Assembly: GCA_963697205.1 (NCBI GenBank)
Contig: CAVONB010000017.1
Location: 41,355 to 105,354 of the forward strand
DNA from: CAVONB01 sp963697205
GTDB taxonomy: Bacteria; Pseudomonadota; Alphaproteobacteria; Rhizobiales; Hyphomicrobiaceae
Length of the DNA: 64,000 bases
Direction: 5' to 3'
The notes under the pieces are model-generated. The model made no database searches and was not told the origin of the DNA. It worked only from the letters and a program-made list of their open reading frames with translations. The position numbers and the translations under genes were made by a program. Shown piece by piece: positions 36,695 to 46,225 of this stretch. The stretch's first letter is position 1. Every line of letters starts with the position of its first letter.

Positions 36695-37378
36695 CTATGG
36701 GGCGGGCGTCGCGAGCACGACGATCGGTCCGGCGGCTCTCAGTGCTGCGATACGCTCATCGCGCTGTTGACTGCTCATCGTCGCATCGCCGAGCCTGACG
36801 CGATAGAGCCCGCCCGGCTTGGGTCCGTCGACGATCGACATGGCGAGCCCGGTGAGAAGTCCGCCGACATCGCCGGTCGTGGCGGTGTCGGCGAAGCGGA
36901 CGAGGGCATAGGTGCCGTCGGCCGGCTGAGTGACGCCACCCGATGCCGGGCGGAACGCATCGCCGCCCGTGCCGGTCATCAGGGCGCCGATCACGCCGGC
37001 CTGAGCGAGGATCAGCAGGGCGGCTGCCGCGCCGGCCCAGCGGATGGTGCCGCTCGCGGGCACTAGGAACAGATCGCGCAGGCCGGAGAGGAGACTTTGG
37101 ATAACGGTGCCGGCGCCGGCCGGCTGGTGACTGCCCACCGTTGTGCGAAAGGTGGCTGCCGTGTTGAGGGTCACGGGCGGCACGATCGCCTCGTTGTCCC
37201 TGACTGCGACGTCGCGTTCATCGGCGGCGAGCGCGCACTGGCGTGCGACGTCGGGGTGCTCGGCAAGATAGCGTGCGACGCGGTCGTGGTCCTCGCGTGA
37301 AAGCTTGCCGGTGACGTACCACGGCAGCAGCATCTCGATCTCTTCGCGTTCGGAGAACGTCTCGATGGTATCGGTCAT
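36695..37378 (-). CDS. Membrane anti-sigma factor
   Basis: A 227-residue single-pass protein overlapping the sigma gene by four bases (ATGA). The N-terminal region (EEIEMLLPWYVTGKLSREDH) resembles anti-sigma binding domains without a zinc motif; a membrane helix (WAGAAAALLILAQAGVIGAL, about 118-138) precedes a small periplasmic domain. It probably inhibits the ECF sigma factor encoded just upstream and, by position, controls the two subtilases. It is not clearly homologous to the first anti-sigma factor (31476) beyond general layout. Confidence 0.83.
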   Translation of the reverse strand: MTDTIETFSEREEIEMLLPWYVTGKLSREDHDRVARYLAEHPDVARQCALAADERDVAVRDNEAIVPPVTLNTAATFRTTVGSHQPAGAGTVIQSLLSGLRDLFLVPASGTIRWAGAAAALLILAQAGVIGALMTGTGGDAFRPASGGVTQPADGTYALVRFADTATTGDVGGLLTGLAMSIVDGPKPGGLYRVRLGDATMSSQQRDERIAALRAAGPIVVLATPAP

Positions 37379-37962
37379 GGCCAGCCTCGATCCACACCGC
37401 GTGCCTTCAAAAGCTCGGAGAGCTTCTTGCGGGCATAGAACATGCGCGTCTTCACCGTTGCCTCGGGGATGCCCAGCACGGTGCTGACCTCGGCGATTGA
37501 TTGCTCGTGGTAGTAGACCAGATCGATGATCTGGTGATGCTCGCTCGACAGGTCGGCGAGGCACTGGCGCATGATGGCGCCCTTGTCGAGCTTTTGCGCG
37601 GTGACTTCGGGGGTGTCGGCGTCGTCGGCGATGGCGGCTGCGCGTTCCTCGTCCCAGCTCTCCTCGCGCCGCTTGCGCAACTGGCTGACCGCCCGATTGT
37701 GGGCGATCGAGAGCAGCCATGTGCCGGGGCTCGACCGGCCCTCGAAACGGCCGGCGCTGCGCCAGGCTTCGTGAAAGACTTCATTGGTCAGCTCCTCCGC
37801 CAGCGCCTCGTAACGCACGAGGCGCACGATGAAACGGAAGACACGCACCTGGTGGCGGGCAATCAGCGCCCGCAACGCGGCCTCGTCCCGCGCCGCCATT
37901 CCGGCTACCAGCGTTCGATCGTCGTCGACGCTGGAGGTCATGCGGCCCGGTACATCCTGCAT
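37375..37962 (-). CDS. ECF-type RNA polymerase sigma factor
   Basis: An ECF sigma factor of about 195 residues. Region 2 reads AEELTNEVFHEAWRSAGRF and TWLLSIAHNRAVSQLRK; region 4 reads HEQSIAEVSTVLGIPEATVKTRMFYARKKL. Candidate starts at 37962 and 37941 and a longer frame are all possible; the ATG at 37962 is used with modest certainty. The gene heads the leftward anti-sigma and subtilase group. Confidence 0.88.
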   Translation of the reverse strand: MQDVPGRMTSSVDDDRTLVAGMAARDEAALRALIARHQVRVFRFIVRLVRYEALAEELTNEVFHEAWRSAGRFEGRSSPGTWLLSIAHNRAVSQLRKRREESWDEERAAAIADDADTPEVTAQKLDKGAIMRQCLADLSSEHHQIIDLVYYHEQSIAEVSTVLGIPEATVKTRMFYARKKLSELLKARGVDRGWP

Positions 37963-38341
37963 CTTCCAATCGCTTCGTCGCTGGAAGCTGAACAAAGGTT
38001 CATGGCTCTCGAAAAAATAGTCTCTGGCGAAAGCCCGCACGGCCCAGGTCCTGTCGACCCGAACAACGCTTGGTCAGGGAGGATAGAGCGTTCGGGAGGG
38101 AGCCGCCAGTCCGGACGATCCGCGAGGGTGAAGGCGGGATATGCCGCCGGGCGGCCCCGGCTGCGCGGCGGACCGCCGTCACGGTCGAGAGGGGCATGCA
38201 ACGCGCGGCCGTGCGCGGGAGGGCGGCGTCTCGCAAGCGTCTCTTAAGCGTTTGCGCCAACGGGGGCCCAGCGGGTGGGTTGCGTGTGGGCGGCGATCGG
38301 GCCGCCATTGGACGCGATCGACGCGCCCGCGTGCCCCGGCG
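37963..38341. other. Intergenic region upstream of the ECF sigma gene
   Basis: About 380 bases between the start of the sigma gene and the stop of the leftward outer membrane gene. It should hold the sigma-operon promoter, which could be autoregulated, but no GGAAC-type ECF -35 with matching -10 could be fixed. No gene was seen. Confidence 0.4.
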
Positions 38342-39556
38342 TCAGAACTTGGCGCGGACGCCGGCCCCGATCTGGTGGCGCGTATAGGTCTCGTCCTCGA
38401 CCTGCTCCTTGACGAGCTTGCCGGCGTAATTTGCGTAAAGCTCGACGGTCGGCGAGATCTGGTAGCTGATGCCGGCGGACCAGTTGTACTTGTCGAATGT
38501 ATAATGCTCGCCGATCGGGCGGACCTGATCGAAATAAGCGCGCGCAAAGTAGGCCCAGGGGCCGTCGACCTTCTGCGCGGACACCTCGTAGGTGATGACG
38601 TCGTCAGCGAGGCCGAAGGCGGTCGAGGGCTCTTTGATCTGACGCTCGACGATGCCGCGCAGGGTAAAGGTGGGCGAGACGTACCAGGTCAGGCGCGCAT
38701 CCAGAAATCCGCGCGTGAAGTCGTCCATGCCGTCTTGAGCGAACTCGCGCCGGTTGACGCGGCCGCCCACGTCCAGGACCAGAGACGACATCATGCGCAT
38801 CCTGAGGCCGAGAACGGCGTACATGTCGTCGGCGTCGCGGTCGAGCAGCGCGCGGGGCGACTGGTTCATGTAGTAGACGTCGGCGAGGCTGGCGATCAGG
38901 AAGGGCGAGATGGTGGCGTTGCGGAAGGTGAGCAGGCTGATCGTCGCGCCATTCTTGGAGAAGTCGAAGGCCGCGTTGCGGGTGGTGTCGAACACGTCCT
39001 GCGTGATGCCCGGCGGCATCGGTGGGTTCTTCAACGACAGCTCGGTATGGGAGTGCGCGTTGACGCGCACCTGGTATTCGGCGCCTTCGTGGATCAACTC
39101 GGCAAACGTCCGATAGATGTCGGCGCTCTGGAGCGAGATGGCATCGCGATAAAAGGACGTGCCGAACTTGAGGACGTTCGCCGGAGACAGATCGATGCGG
39201 GTGCCAAGGGCCACGTCGATGTCGTAGCGGTGCGGGTTGTCGAGGTCGTTGAATTCGTAGAACCGGCCGCGTACATAGGCGTTATAGAGTTCGGTGTCCC
39301 TGCGCCGGCCGCTCAGCTTGGCGCCGACCTGGCCCATCTCGTAGATCGAGCCTTTGCCGTCGCGCCGCTGGTCGGGATTGCTGTCGTAGCCAGCCTCGGC
39401 GCCGGCGAACGGGTCGATCGTGATGGTCGTGTTCCACACGTTGGCGACCACGTGTCCGCCATCGGCGGACGCGGCACATGGCACCAGCGCCAACGCCAGT
39501 GATAGCGCGATCGCAACGGTGCCATATCGGCGACGATCTTCGCCGCTGCGGCTCAT
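38342..39556 (-). CDS. Outer membrane beta-barrel protein
   Basis: A protein of about 404 residues with a signal peptide (RRRYGTVAIALSLALALVPCAASA|D) and a mature part of alternating amphipathic strands, such as ELYNAYVRGRFYEFND and YEVSAQKVDGPWAYFARAY, ending in GAGVRAKF with the terminal phenylalanine recognised by the BAM complex. It resembles the rhizobial 'outer membrane beta-barrel' family used in polysaccharide or surface contexts. The ATG at 39556 gives the cleanest signal peptide; earlier in-frame starts up to 39592 exist. No partner gene identifies its substrate. Confidence 0.82.
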   Translation of the reverse strand: MSRSGEDRRRYGTVAIALSLALALVPCAASADGGHVVANVWNTTITIDPFAGAEAGYDSNPDQRRDGKGSIYEMGQVGAKLSGRRRDTELYNAYVRGRFYEFNDLDNPHRYDIDVALGTRIDLSPANVLKFGTSFYRDAISLQSADIYRTFAELIHEGAEYQVRVNAHSHTELSLKNPPMPPGITQDVFDTTRNAAFDFSKNGATISLLTFRNATISPFLIASLADVYYMNQSPRALLDRDADDMYAVLGLRMRMMSSLVLDVGGRVNRREFAQDGMDDFTRGFLDARLTWYVSPTFTLRGIVERQIKEPSTAFGLADDVITYEVSAQKVDGPWAYFARAYFDQVRPIGEHYTFDKYNWSAGISYQISPTVELYANYAGKLVKEQVEDETYTRHQIGAGVRAKF

Positions 39557-40026
39557 GTCGCAGATACCCGCGCCACGTAACATACCCCCCAACCACCATG
39601 CCCTAGCCGCCCGCCACAGCCTGGTATGGTCTCCGCTGCCTCATGCACCGCACATCCGCGCGTCACGAGTGAATGCATTTTGAATGTTGTTTTCAGCCGA
39701 CGCAAAGACAGATGGCGCTGTTCCATGCGATTGAAGCGAGATTGTGGTGGAAAATCGGACGGCAGATCGGCCGTGGTCGTTGGCTCAGTGGTGGCCGGTT
39801 CTGCTAATTCTCTGAATATGTTTATTGAATTCGTGATTCGCGGCCGTGTTGCGTGTCGCTTTCCGGTGGGAGGCGTTGCAGGTTTGCGTCATCTGATCCC
39901 CAGATTCGATGCAACGGCTGTGCACGTTGACGCCATGGCGGCGCTTCGACGGGACCTGCATGATGGCTGCACGCATGTGAGGCTCGCGCGGTAAGCATCG
40001 CGCTTCCAGGTCGAGGAGAGATACGA
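39557..40026. other. Divergent intergenic region, AT-rich centre
   Basis: About 470 bases between the outer membrane barrel (leftward) and the SDR (rightward). The stretch around 39805-39840 is AT-rich and may contain promoters for one or both genes. No gene, RNA or strong hairpin was recognised. Confidence 0.45.
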
Positions 40027-40782
40027 ATGACCGAGAGCACGGGCACGAGTACGGGGCGCGGTGCGGCGGTGGTGACGGGGGGCGCCAGGGGCATTGGGCG
40101 TGCCATCGCGTTGCGGCTCGGGCGGGAGGGCTATGGCGTCATCGTCAACTACGCCTCGGACGCGTCTGCCGCCCGTGATGTCGTGGGCATGATCGAGGCG
40201 GCCGGTGGCCGGGCGCTGGCGGTCGGCGGCGATGTGGCGGTCACGGGTGATGTGGAACGCATGTTCGCGGCCGGCATCGAAGCTTTCGACGGCATCGACG
40301 TGGTGGTTTCCAACGCCGGCATCACGAGCGACGGGCCAATCGCGGAGGTCACCGATGAGGCCTTCGATCGGCTGGTCGCGGTCAATCTGAGGGGCACGTT
40401 CGCCGTCCTGCGAGCGGCTGCCCGGCATGTGCGCCGCGGTGGCCGGATCGTGACGGTGTCGACGAGCCTCGTGGGAGCGGCCCGGCCGGGCACGGGCTCG
40501 TATGCGGCGACGAAGGCGGCCGTGGAGGTATTGACGCGCGTGCTGTCGAAGGAGCTCGCCGGGCGTGACGTGACGGTGAATGCGGTCGCGCCGGGGCCCG
40601 TGGAGACCGAGCTCTACCTCGCGGGCAAGACGCCGGAGCGGCTTGCGCAGGCGGCGGCGATGGCGCCGCTCGGGCGCCTCGGTCAACCCGACGACATCGC
40701 CGGTGCGGTGGCCATGCTTGTCGGCCCGGACGGGCGCTGGGTCAACGGCCAGGTGATCCGCGCCAACGGCGGCTACATTTGA
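40027..40782 (+). CDS. SDR family oxidoreductase (FabG-like)
   Basis: A 251-residue short-chain dehydrogenase with TGGARGIGRAIA, a SNAG (in VVVSNAGIT) in place of NNAG, the catalytic SYAATK motif and the C-terminal GQVIRANGGYI. It is closest in pattern to 3-oxoacyl-ACP reductase-like enzymes. It is convergent with the frameshifted ggt gene, 23 bases apart. Confidence 0.88.
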   Translation: MTESTGTSTGRGAAVVTGGARGIGRAIALRLGREGYGVIVNYASDASAARDVVGMIEAAGGRALAVGGDVAVTGDVERMFAAGIEAFDGIDVVVSNAGITSDGPIAEVTDEAFDRLVAVNLRGTFAVLRAAARHVRRGGRIVTVSTSLVGAARPGTGSYAATKAAVEVLTRVLSKELAGRDVTVNAVAPGPVETELYLAGKTPERLAQAAAMAPLGRLGQPDDIAGAVAMLVGPDGRWVNGQVIRANGGYI

Positions 40783-40804
40783 GGTTGCGGGCGCGGAGTC
40801 CGCT

Positions 40805-42613
40805 TCACCGGCCTGCCGCGTAGCCCTGCATGCCCCGCGGATTTGCCGCTGCGCGCCGGCGCACGCCATCCTGCGTGGCCGCCGACAGACGGCCCTCGCT
40901 CCAGGCGGGGCCGACTTCCACCTTGTGGCCGCGGTGCTGCAACTCGGCGATGGTGGACTTGGGCAGCCGACCCTCCACGACGAGCACGCCGGGGCGGGCG
41001 GCACGCGGCCAGAAGGAGGCCGGGAAGTGCTCGGTAGTGCCAGGCCGGCGCGTCGATGGCCTCCTGCAGGTTCATGCCGGCGTGCACGTGGCGCATGAAC
41101 AGCTGCGTGTTCCACTGGTCCTGCTGGTCGCCGCCCGGCGTGCCCCAGACCATGTACGGCTGACCGTCGCGGAAGGCCATGCGAGACGGACAGCGTCGAG
41201 CGCGGGCGCTTGCCCGGGGCGAGCGATCCGGGCAGGCCGTCCTCCAGCCAGAACATCTGCGCAGCGGCTGCCGAGCGGGAAACCGAGCGCGGGCATGACG
41301 GGCGAGGACTGCAGCCAGCCGCCGGACGGCGTGGCGCAGAACATGTTGCCGTCGCGGTCGATAATGTCGATGTGGACGGTGTCGCCGTTGGTTTCGCCGA
41401 GGCGGCCGACCGTGGGCTCTCCGGCGCCGGCCGCGGAGACGGCCGCACGTCCGTCAGCGACCGCCTTGACGACGACGCGGCCGTCAAAGCCGGCGATGGT
41501 GCCGGGACGCTGGTCGTGGCTGGCGGTTGCGCCGACGAGACGGCGGCGCTCGGAGTTGTAGGCCTCCGACAGGAGGATCTCCATGGGGACTTCGGCGAAC
41601 TGCGGGTCGCCATAGAAGGCTTCGCGGTCGGCGTAAGCGAGCTTGGCGCACTCCGTCCAGATGTGGATCAGCTCGGGGTCGTCGGGTTTGAAGCGGTCGA
41701 GATCGAAGCCCTTGAGCAAGGCCAGCATCTGCAGCAGCACCGGCCCCTGCGTCCACGGGCCCGGCTTGAAGACACGGTATCGGCCATAGTCGAGGTGGAG
41801 CGGTGCTTCGATCGTGGGGTGCCAGCGTGCCATGTCCTGGCCGGTCAGCACGCCGCGATGGGCGCGACCGGAGACGTCCATCACTTCGGTCTGGCGACAG
41901 AAGGTGTCGATCGCTTCGGCGACGAAGCCCTGGCTCCAGGTTTCAGTGGCGCGGCGGATCTCCGCCTCGCGGCCGCCGCCGCCGGCCTCGGCTTCCGAGA
42001 GGATGCGCCGGTAGGTCTCGGCATGACGGGGATTGCGGAAAAGGGTGCCGGGGGCGGGCACCTGGCCGCGGGGCAGGTAGAGCGCCGCCGACGTCGGCCA
42101 ATGGGTGGCGAACATCTCTCTGACGGTGGCGATGGTGGCGGAGGCACGCTCGACCAGCGGGTGGCCGTTCTCGGCATAGCCGATCGCGGCTTCCAGCACG
42201 TCGCGAACGCGCATGGTGCCATAGCGCTCGAGCACGGCCATGAAGGTGGGGAACGTGCCGGGGATGCAGGGCGCGAGCAGGCCGGTGCCGGGAATGATGT
42301 CGAGGCCGAGGTGGTCGCGGTAGTGCGCAATGGTGGCGCCGGCGGGCGCCGGCCCCTGGCCGCAGAAGACTTCCGGCTTACCGGTATCGCTTGCGTAGAC
42401 GAGAATCGGCACGTCGCCGCCCGGACCGTTCAGGTGGGGCTCGACGACCTGCAACGTTAAGGCCGCGGCGACGCCGGCATCGAAGGCGTTGCCGCCCCGC
42501 TCCAGGATGCCCATGGCGACGGCTGTGGCGATCCAGTGCGTGGTTGCTGCAACGCCGAACGTCCCATCGATCTCGGGGCGCGTGGTAAACGTGTTTGGAT
42601 TGATGTTCGACAT
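40805..42613 (-). pseudogene. ggt: Gamma-glutamyltransferase family gene, frameshifted
   Basis: Encodes a gamma-glutamyltransferase/acylase-type Ntn hydrolase in which the precursor self-cleaves before a catalytic threonine (GDTVHIDIIDRDGN). The N-terminal half (GVAATTHWIATAVAMGILERG and LNGPGGDVPILVY) is in one frame to about 41262. The rest needs jumps near 41262 (into AQMFWLEDGLPGSLAPGKRP), 41183 (into AFRDGQPYMVWGTPGGDQQD) and 41035 (into FPASFWPRAARPGVLVVEGR), ending at 40805. Each jump is a one- or two-base change, so error in the sequence and genuine inactivation are both possible. If repaired, the product would be about 600 residues. The lack of a signal peptide suggests a cytoplasmic family member. 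Confidence 0.82.
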
Positions 42614-42863
42614 CTGCGGCTTTCGGCTCGGGCGGCGTTGACGTGTCGGGGGCGACGATAGCAGACGACCGGTGGCCTGCAATCGGCGTGTCGCCGACCG
42701 TATGCTGCAAAATGAGGCAGCCTGCGCATCTGCGTATAATTGGCGCGATTGAGACTTGCCAGCGCAGGTTCGGGCTGTGACAATCCGCAGATGTCCGTCA
42801 TCGGGACGGTGGATGAACCACTGCCCGCTCGAGTTTGCTCATCCGTACAAAGGGGAATGCAAC

Positions 42864-43829
42864 ATGATGAAACGTACTGGTCTCGGGGGCGCGGTGGCCG
42901 CGATCCTCGCAGGTCTTTCTATTCCTGCGGTCGCAGCGGAACCGCCGTGCCAGACCGCCAAGCTGGTCGTGCCGTGGGGCGCGGGCGGCGACACCTACAT
43001 CATCTTCAAGGTGTTCGAGGAGACGGTCAATAAACAGAACCCGAGCCACCAGCTCCAGGTCGTGACGATTCCCGGCCAAGGCGGCAACAAGGGTGCCAAG
43101 GAAGCCGCGAAGGCGAAGCCGGACGGCTGCACGCTGTTCGCCATCCACCAGAGCGCGGTGATCTCCTATCTCGACGATCGCATCGATTTCACCTGGGACG
43201 CCTTCGAGCCCGTCGCCAAAGTGGCTTCGACGCCCGACGTGTTGGCGGCTTCGGGCAAGTCCGGCATCAAGTCTTATGCCGACATGAAGAAGCTGGTGAA
43301 GGATAGCCCGGACAAGGCCGCGGTCGCCGCGACCATGGGTTCGACCAGCCAGTTCGCCTGGTTGCTGCTCGGCGACATGGAAGACCTGAACTTCAAGTAC
43401 GTGCCCTTCGACGGTACGGCGCAGCGCGTCACGGCGCTGCTGTCCAACACGGTGCAGCTCGGCTCGACCAACGTAACGACGTCGAAGAAGCACTTCGATT
43501 CCGGTGAGATGGTGCCGCTGATCCTGCTCGGCGACAAGCGCTCGAAGGCGGCGCCGAACATACCGACGGCCAAGGACTTGGGCCTCGACCTCGTCTACGC
43601 GCTGGAGCGTGGTGTGATGGCGCCGAAGGGCACGCCCAAGGACGTCATCGCCTATTGGGCTGGCGTGTTCGAGAAGGCGACCAAGGACGAGAACCTGAAG
43701 AAGCAGTTCGAAGCCAAGGAGACCGACATCGCGTTCATGGGCCCCGACGCCTACCGCAAGTGGTGGGAGAAGGAATACGCCGACCACGAGAAGGTCGCGA
43801 TCAAGATCGGCATGTTCAAGAAGAAGTAA
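42864..43829 (+). CDS. tctC: Tripartite tricarboxylate transporter substrate-binding protein (TctC/Bug)
   Basis: A 321-residue periplasmic binding protein of the Bug family. A signal peptide (GAVAAILAGLSIPAVA|A) is followed by KLVVPWGAGGDTY, IPGQGGNKGAKEAAKAKPDG and, later, PTAKDLGLDLVYALERGVMAPKG, all typical of TctC proteins. These bind carboxylates and deliver them to the TctA/TctB permease. An intact gene with AGGGGAA upstream. The permease genes follow after an intergenic hairpin. Confidence 0.93.
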   Translation: MMKRTGLGGAVAAILAGLSIPAVAAEPPCQTAKLVVPWGAGGDTYIIFKVFEETVNKQNPSHQLQVVTIPGQGGNKGAKEAAKAKPDGCTLFAIHQSAVISYLDDRIDFTWDAFEPVAKVASTPDVLAASGKSGIKSYADMKKLVKDSPDKAAVAATMGSTSQFAWLLLGDMEDLNFKYVPFDGTAQRVTALLSNTVQLGSTNVTTSKKHFDSGEMVPLILLGDKRSKAAPNIPTAKDLGLDLVYALERGVMAPKGTPKDVIAYWAGVFEKATKDENLKKQFEAKETDIAFMGPDAYRKWWEKEYADHEKVAIKIGMFKKK

Positions 43830-43850
43830 GCCGTGACGACTGATCGGTGC

Positions 43851-43872
43851 AGGCGGTCCGCGCGGGCCGCCT
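43851..43872 (+). other. Intercistronic hairpin after tctC
   Basis: A 9-bp stem (AGGCGGTCC with GGGCCGCCT, one T-G pair) closes a 4-base GCGC loop, directly after the tctC stop. There is no T tract, so it is more likely an mRNA-stabilising structure that raises binding-protein output over the permease than a terminator. Confidence 0.55.
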
Positions 43873-43933
43873 GTATCGTTCCATCCGACGAGGACAGGGA
43901 AGACGTCGAGGCGTATCAGGTGGAGCCGAGGTC

Positions 43934-44470
43934 GTGGCGCGGTTGAACAAGGATGTGGTGGTGGCCGCTGGTGCTCCTTGCCTTCTCGGGCGGGGCCTAC
44001 TGGCAGACACTGTCGTTCCGCACGCGCAACGACGGCATCATGCGTGCCGACGTGTGGCCGCAGGCGATGATTGCCGTCCTGACCGTGCTGGCGCTGATCT
44101 ACCTGTGGCAGTCGCTTCGTCCGGCCGCCGGCGCCGACAGCGAAGCCAACGCCGAGGCCGGGTCGGCGCCGAACGTCTCGCGGGGCGGTTTCGGCGGCTG
44201 GCTGCGCTACTACGCCAATCCGCATTTCCTGTTTTGCGCTCTATTTCGCGTTCCTGGCGACGCTGCCGTGGCTCGGCATGCTGATCGGCGGCACGCTTCT
44301 GGTCTTTCTGCATCGCTGACCGTGCTCGGCGGCTGCTGCACCCGGCCGGCTCGGGCTACATGCTGTCATCGCCATCTGTATCGATCGGGTTTATGTGGGC
44401 GATTTTCACGTACGGGCTGCGCGTCAGCCTGCCCGAAGGCGAGATCCTTCCGCTGATCCTGCCGAGATGA
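43934..44470 (+). pseudogene. tctB: TctB small permease subunit gene, frameshifted
   Basis: Four-helix small subunit of the tripartite tricarboxylate transporter. Segments recognisable in different frames are RLNKDVVVAA (from a GTG at 43934), AFSGGAYWQTLSFRTRNDG, IMRADVWPQAMIAVLTVLALIYLW, then LYFAFLATLPWLGMLIGGTL and finally IGFMWAIFTYGLRVSLPEGE ending at 44470. Indels are needed near 43970, 44232, 44321 and 44378. The downstream tctA start (44479) follows closely. Whether the gene is dead or misread cannot be decided here. Confidence 0.75.
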
Positions 44471-44478
44471 GGCGGTCG

Positions 44479-46143
44479 ATGCTCGAGCACCTGGTCGAAG
44501 CCTTCTGGGCGATCTTCAACCTGCCGACGCTGGCGCTGATGTCGGTCGGCGCGGTGGCCGGGCTGATCGCGGGCGCCATTCCCGGCTTCACCATCGCCAT
44601 GGCGGTCGTGCTGACGCTGCCGTTCACGTTCGGCATGCCGCCGGCTCAGGGGCTTGCGACGATGATCGGCGTGTTCGTCGGCGGCCTGTCGGGCGGCCTG
44701 ATGTCGGGCATCCTGATCGGCGTGCCGGGAACACCGTCGTCGATCGCGACGACCTTCGACGGGTTTCCCGATGGCGCGCGACGGGCGGCCCGGGCTACGC
44801 GCTCGGGCTCGGCGTGTGGGCGTCGTTCTTCGGCGGCATCATCTCCGCTGTCGTGCTCGTTACGCTGGCGCCGCCGTTGGCCCGCATCGGACTCGAGTTT
44901 CAGCCGTGGGACTATTTCTCGCTGGTCATCTTCGCGCTGACGATCACGGTCAGCCTCGCCGGCGACAATCTGGTCAAGGGACTGATCGCGGGCGCGCTCG
45001 GGCTGCTGCTGGCGACCGTCGGCGAGTACGATCTCAACGGCGTCGACCGGTTCACGTTCGGCAGCGACTACCTGCAGAGCGGCTTTGCTTTCCTGCCGGT
45101 GCTGATCGGCCTGTTCGCCTTCAGCCAGCTGATGTCCGACATTCGCGATCCCGTGACCGCGCGCAAGGCGTTGACCGACATGGGCACGTCCGGCGCCAGC
45201 GTCCGGATCGAGCATTGGGCCGCCATCCGCACGGTGCTGTCGAGCTGGGTCAATCTCGTGCGCTCATCGCTGATCGGCGTGTTCGTCGGCGTGCTGCCGG
45301 CGGCCGGCGGCTCGATCTCCAACATTCTGGCCTACGACCAGGCGAAGAAGGCGGCTGCGGACGGCGAGACCTTCGGCACCGGCAATCCGCAGGGGATCAT
45401 CGCGCCGGAGGCCTCCAACAACGCGACGGCGGGCGGCGCGCTGATCACGATGATGGCGCTCGGCATTCCCGGCGACATCGTCACCGCGATCATGCTGGGC
45501 GCGCTGCTGATCCACGACATCGTGCCGAGCCCGAAGTTCATCACCGAGCAGCCGGTGCTGGCCTATGCGCTGTTCATGGCTTTCTTCGTGGCCAACTTCG
45601 TCGTGCTCGGCTTGCAGTCGGTGACGCTGCGGCTGTTCGTGCTGGTCACGCGCGTGCGCATGTACGTCCTTGCCGGCGTGATCCTGGCCTACTGCGGCAT
45701 CGGCGTGTTCGCGCTCAACAACACGACGTCCGACATGTGGACGCTTGCTGATCTTCGGCGTACTCGGCTATGTCATGCGCAACCTCGGCTTCCCGCTGGC
45801 GCCGATGATCCTGGGCGTGATCCTGGGCCCGATCGCCGAGCGCTGGCTCGCGCGCGCGGTGACGCTGTCCAGTGATCCCACGCAGTTCGTGACGCATCCC
45901 TGGTCGCTGTTCTTCCTCCTGCTGGCCGCGTTCTCGCTGGTGTTTCCGTTCTATCAGCGCGACGCGGGCAAGCGCGCGTGGACGCGTGGCTATACGCCGG
46001 CAATGCTGTTCAGCCTTGCGGTGCCGCTTGTTATGATGGGCGGCATCGTGCGTCCCGCGATTGCGGCGCTTCTCGTCGTCCTGGGTCTGTGGACTGCGGT
46101 GCGCGGCAAGGGACTGGCGACGTCGTTGCCGGGCAACGGTTGA
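44479..46143 (+). pseudogene. tctA: TctA large permease subunit gene, frameshifted
   Basis: Large multi-span membrane subunit that carries substrate transport. The start (MLEHLVEAFWAIFNLPTL) and GAIPGFTIAMAVVLTLPFTF are in one frame; the central part with GLEFQPWDYFSLV and VGVLPAAGGSISNILAYDQ is in a second, after changes near 44776 and 44800; the last part (IFGVLGYVMRNLGFPLAPMI) is in a third, after an apparent extra T near 45746. An in-frame ATG at 44467 overlaps the tctB stop, but 44479 has the better-spaced GAGG. The product would be about 550 residues. Confidence 0.82.
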
Positions 46144-46225
46144 GACCCTTGGGAGTATCCGGCGCGAGCGCGTCGCCGCCCGCGGCTCCGTCAAGGGCTA
46201 GGGCCACGGAACAGGAGTACGTCTG

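Noticed and set aside
39889..41613. 574-residue leftward frame across ggt and the SDR
   Set aside because: Only the short segment with the FWLEDGLPG motif is meaningful, as part of the frameshifted ggt; the rest is a shadow.
40805..46143. Programmed frameshifting as explanation for ggt and tct breaks
   Set aside because: Breaks occur at many unrelated positions without slippery heptamers; errors or decay are simpler.
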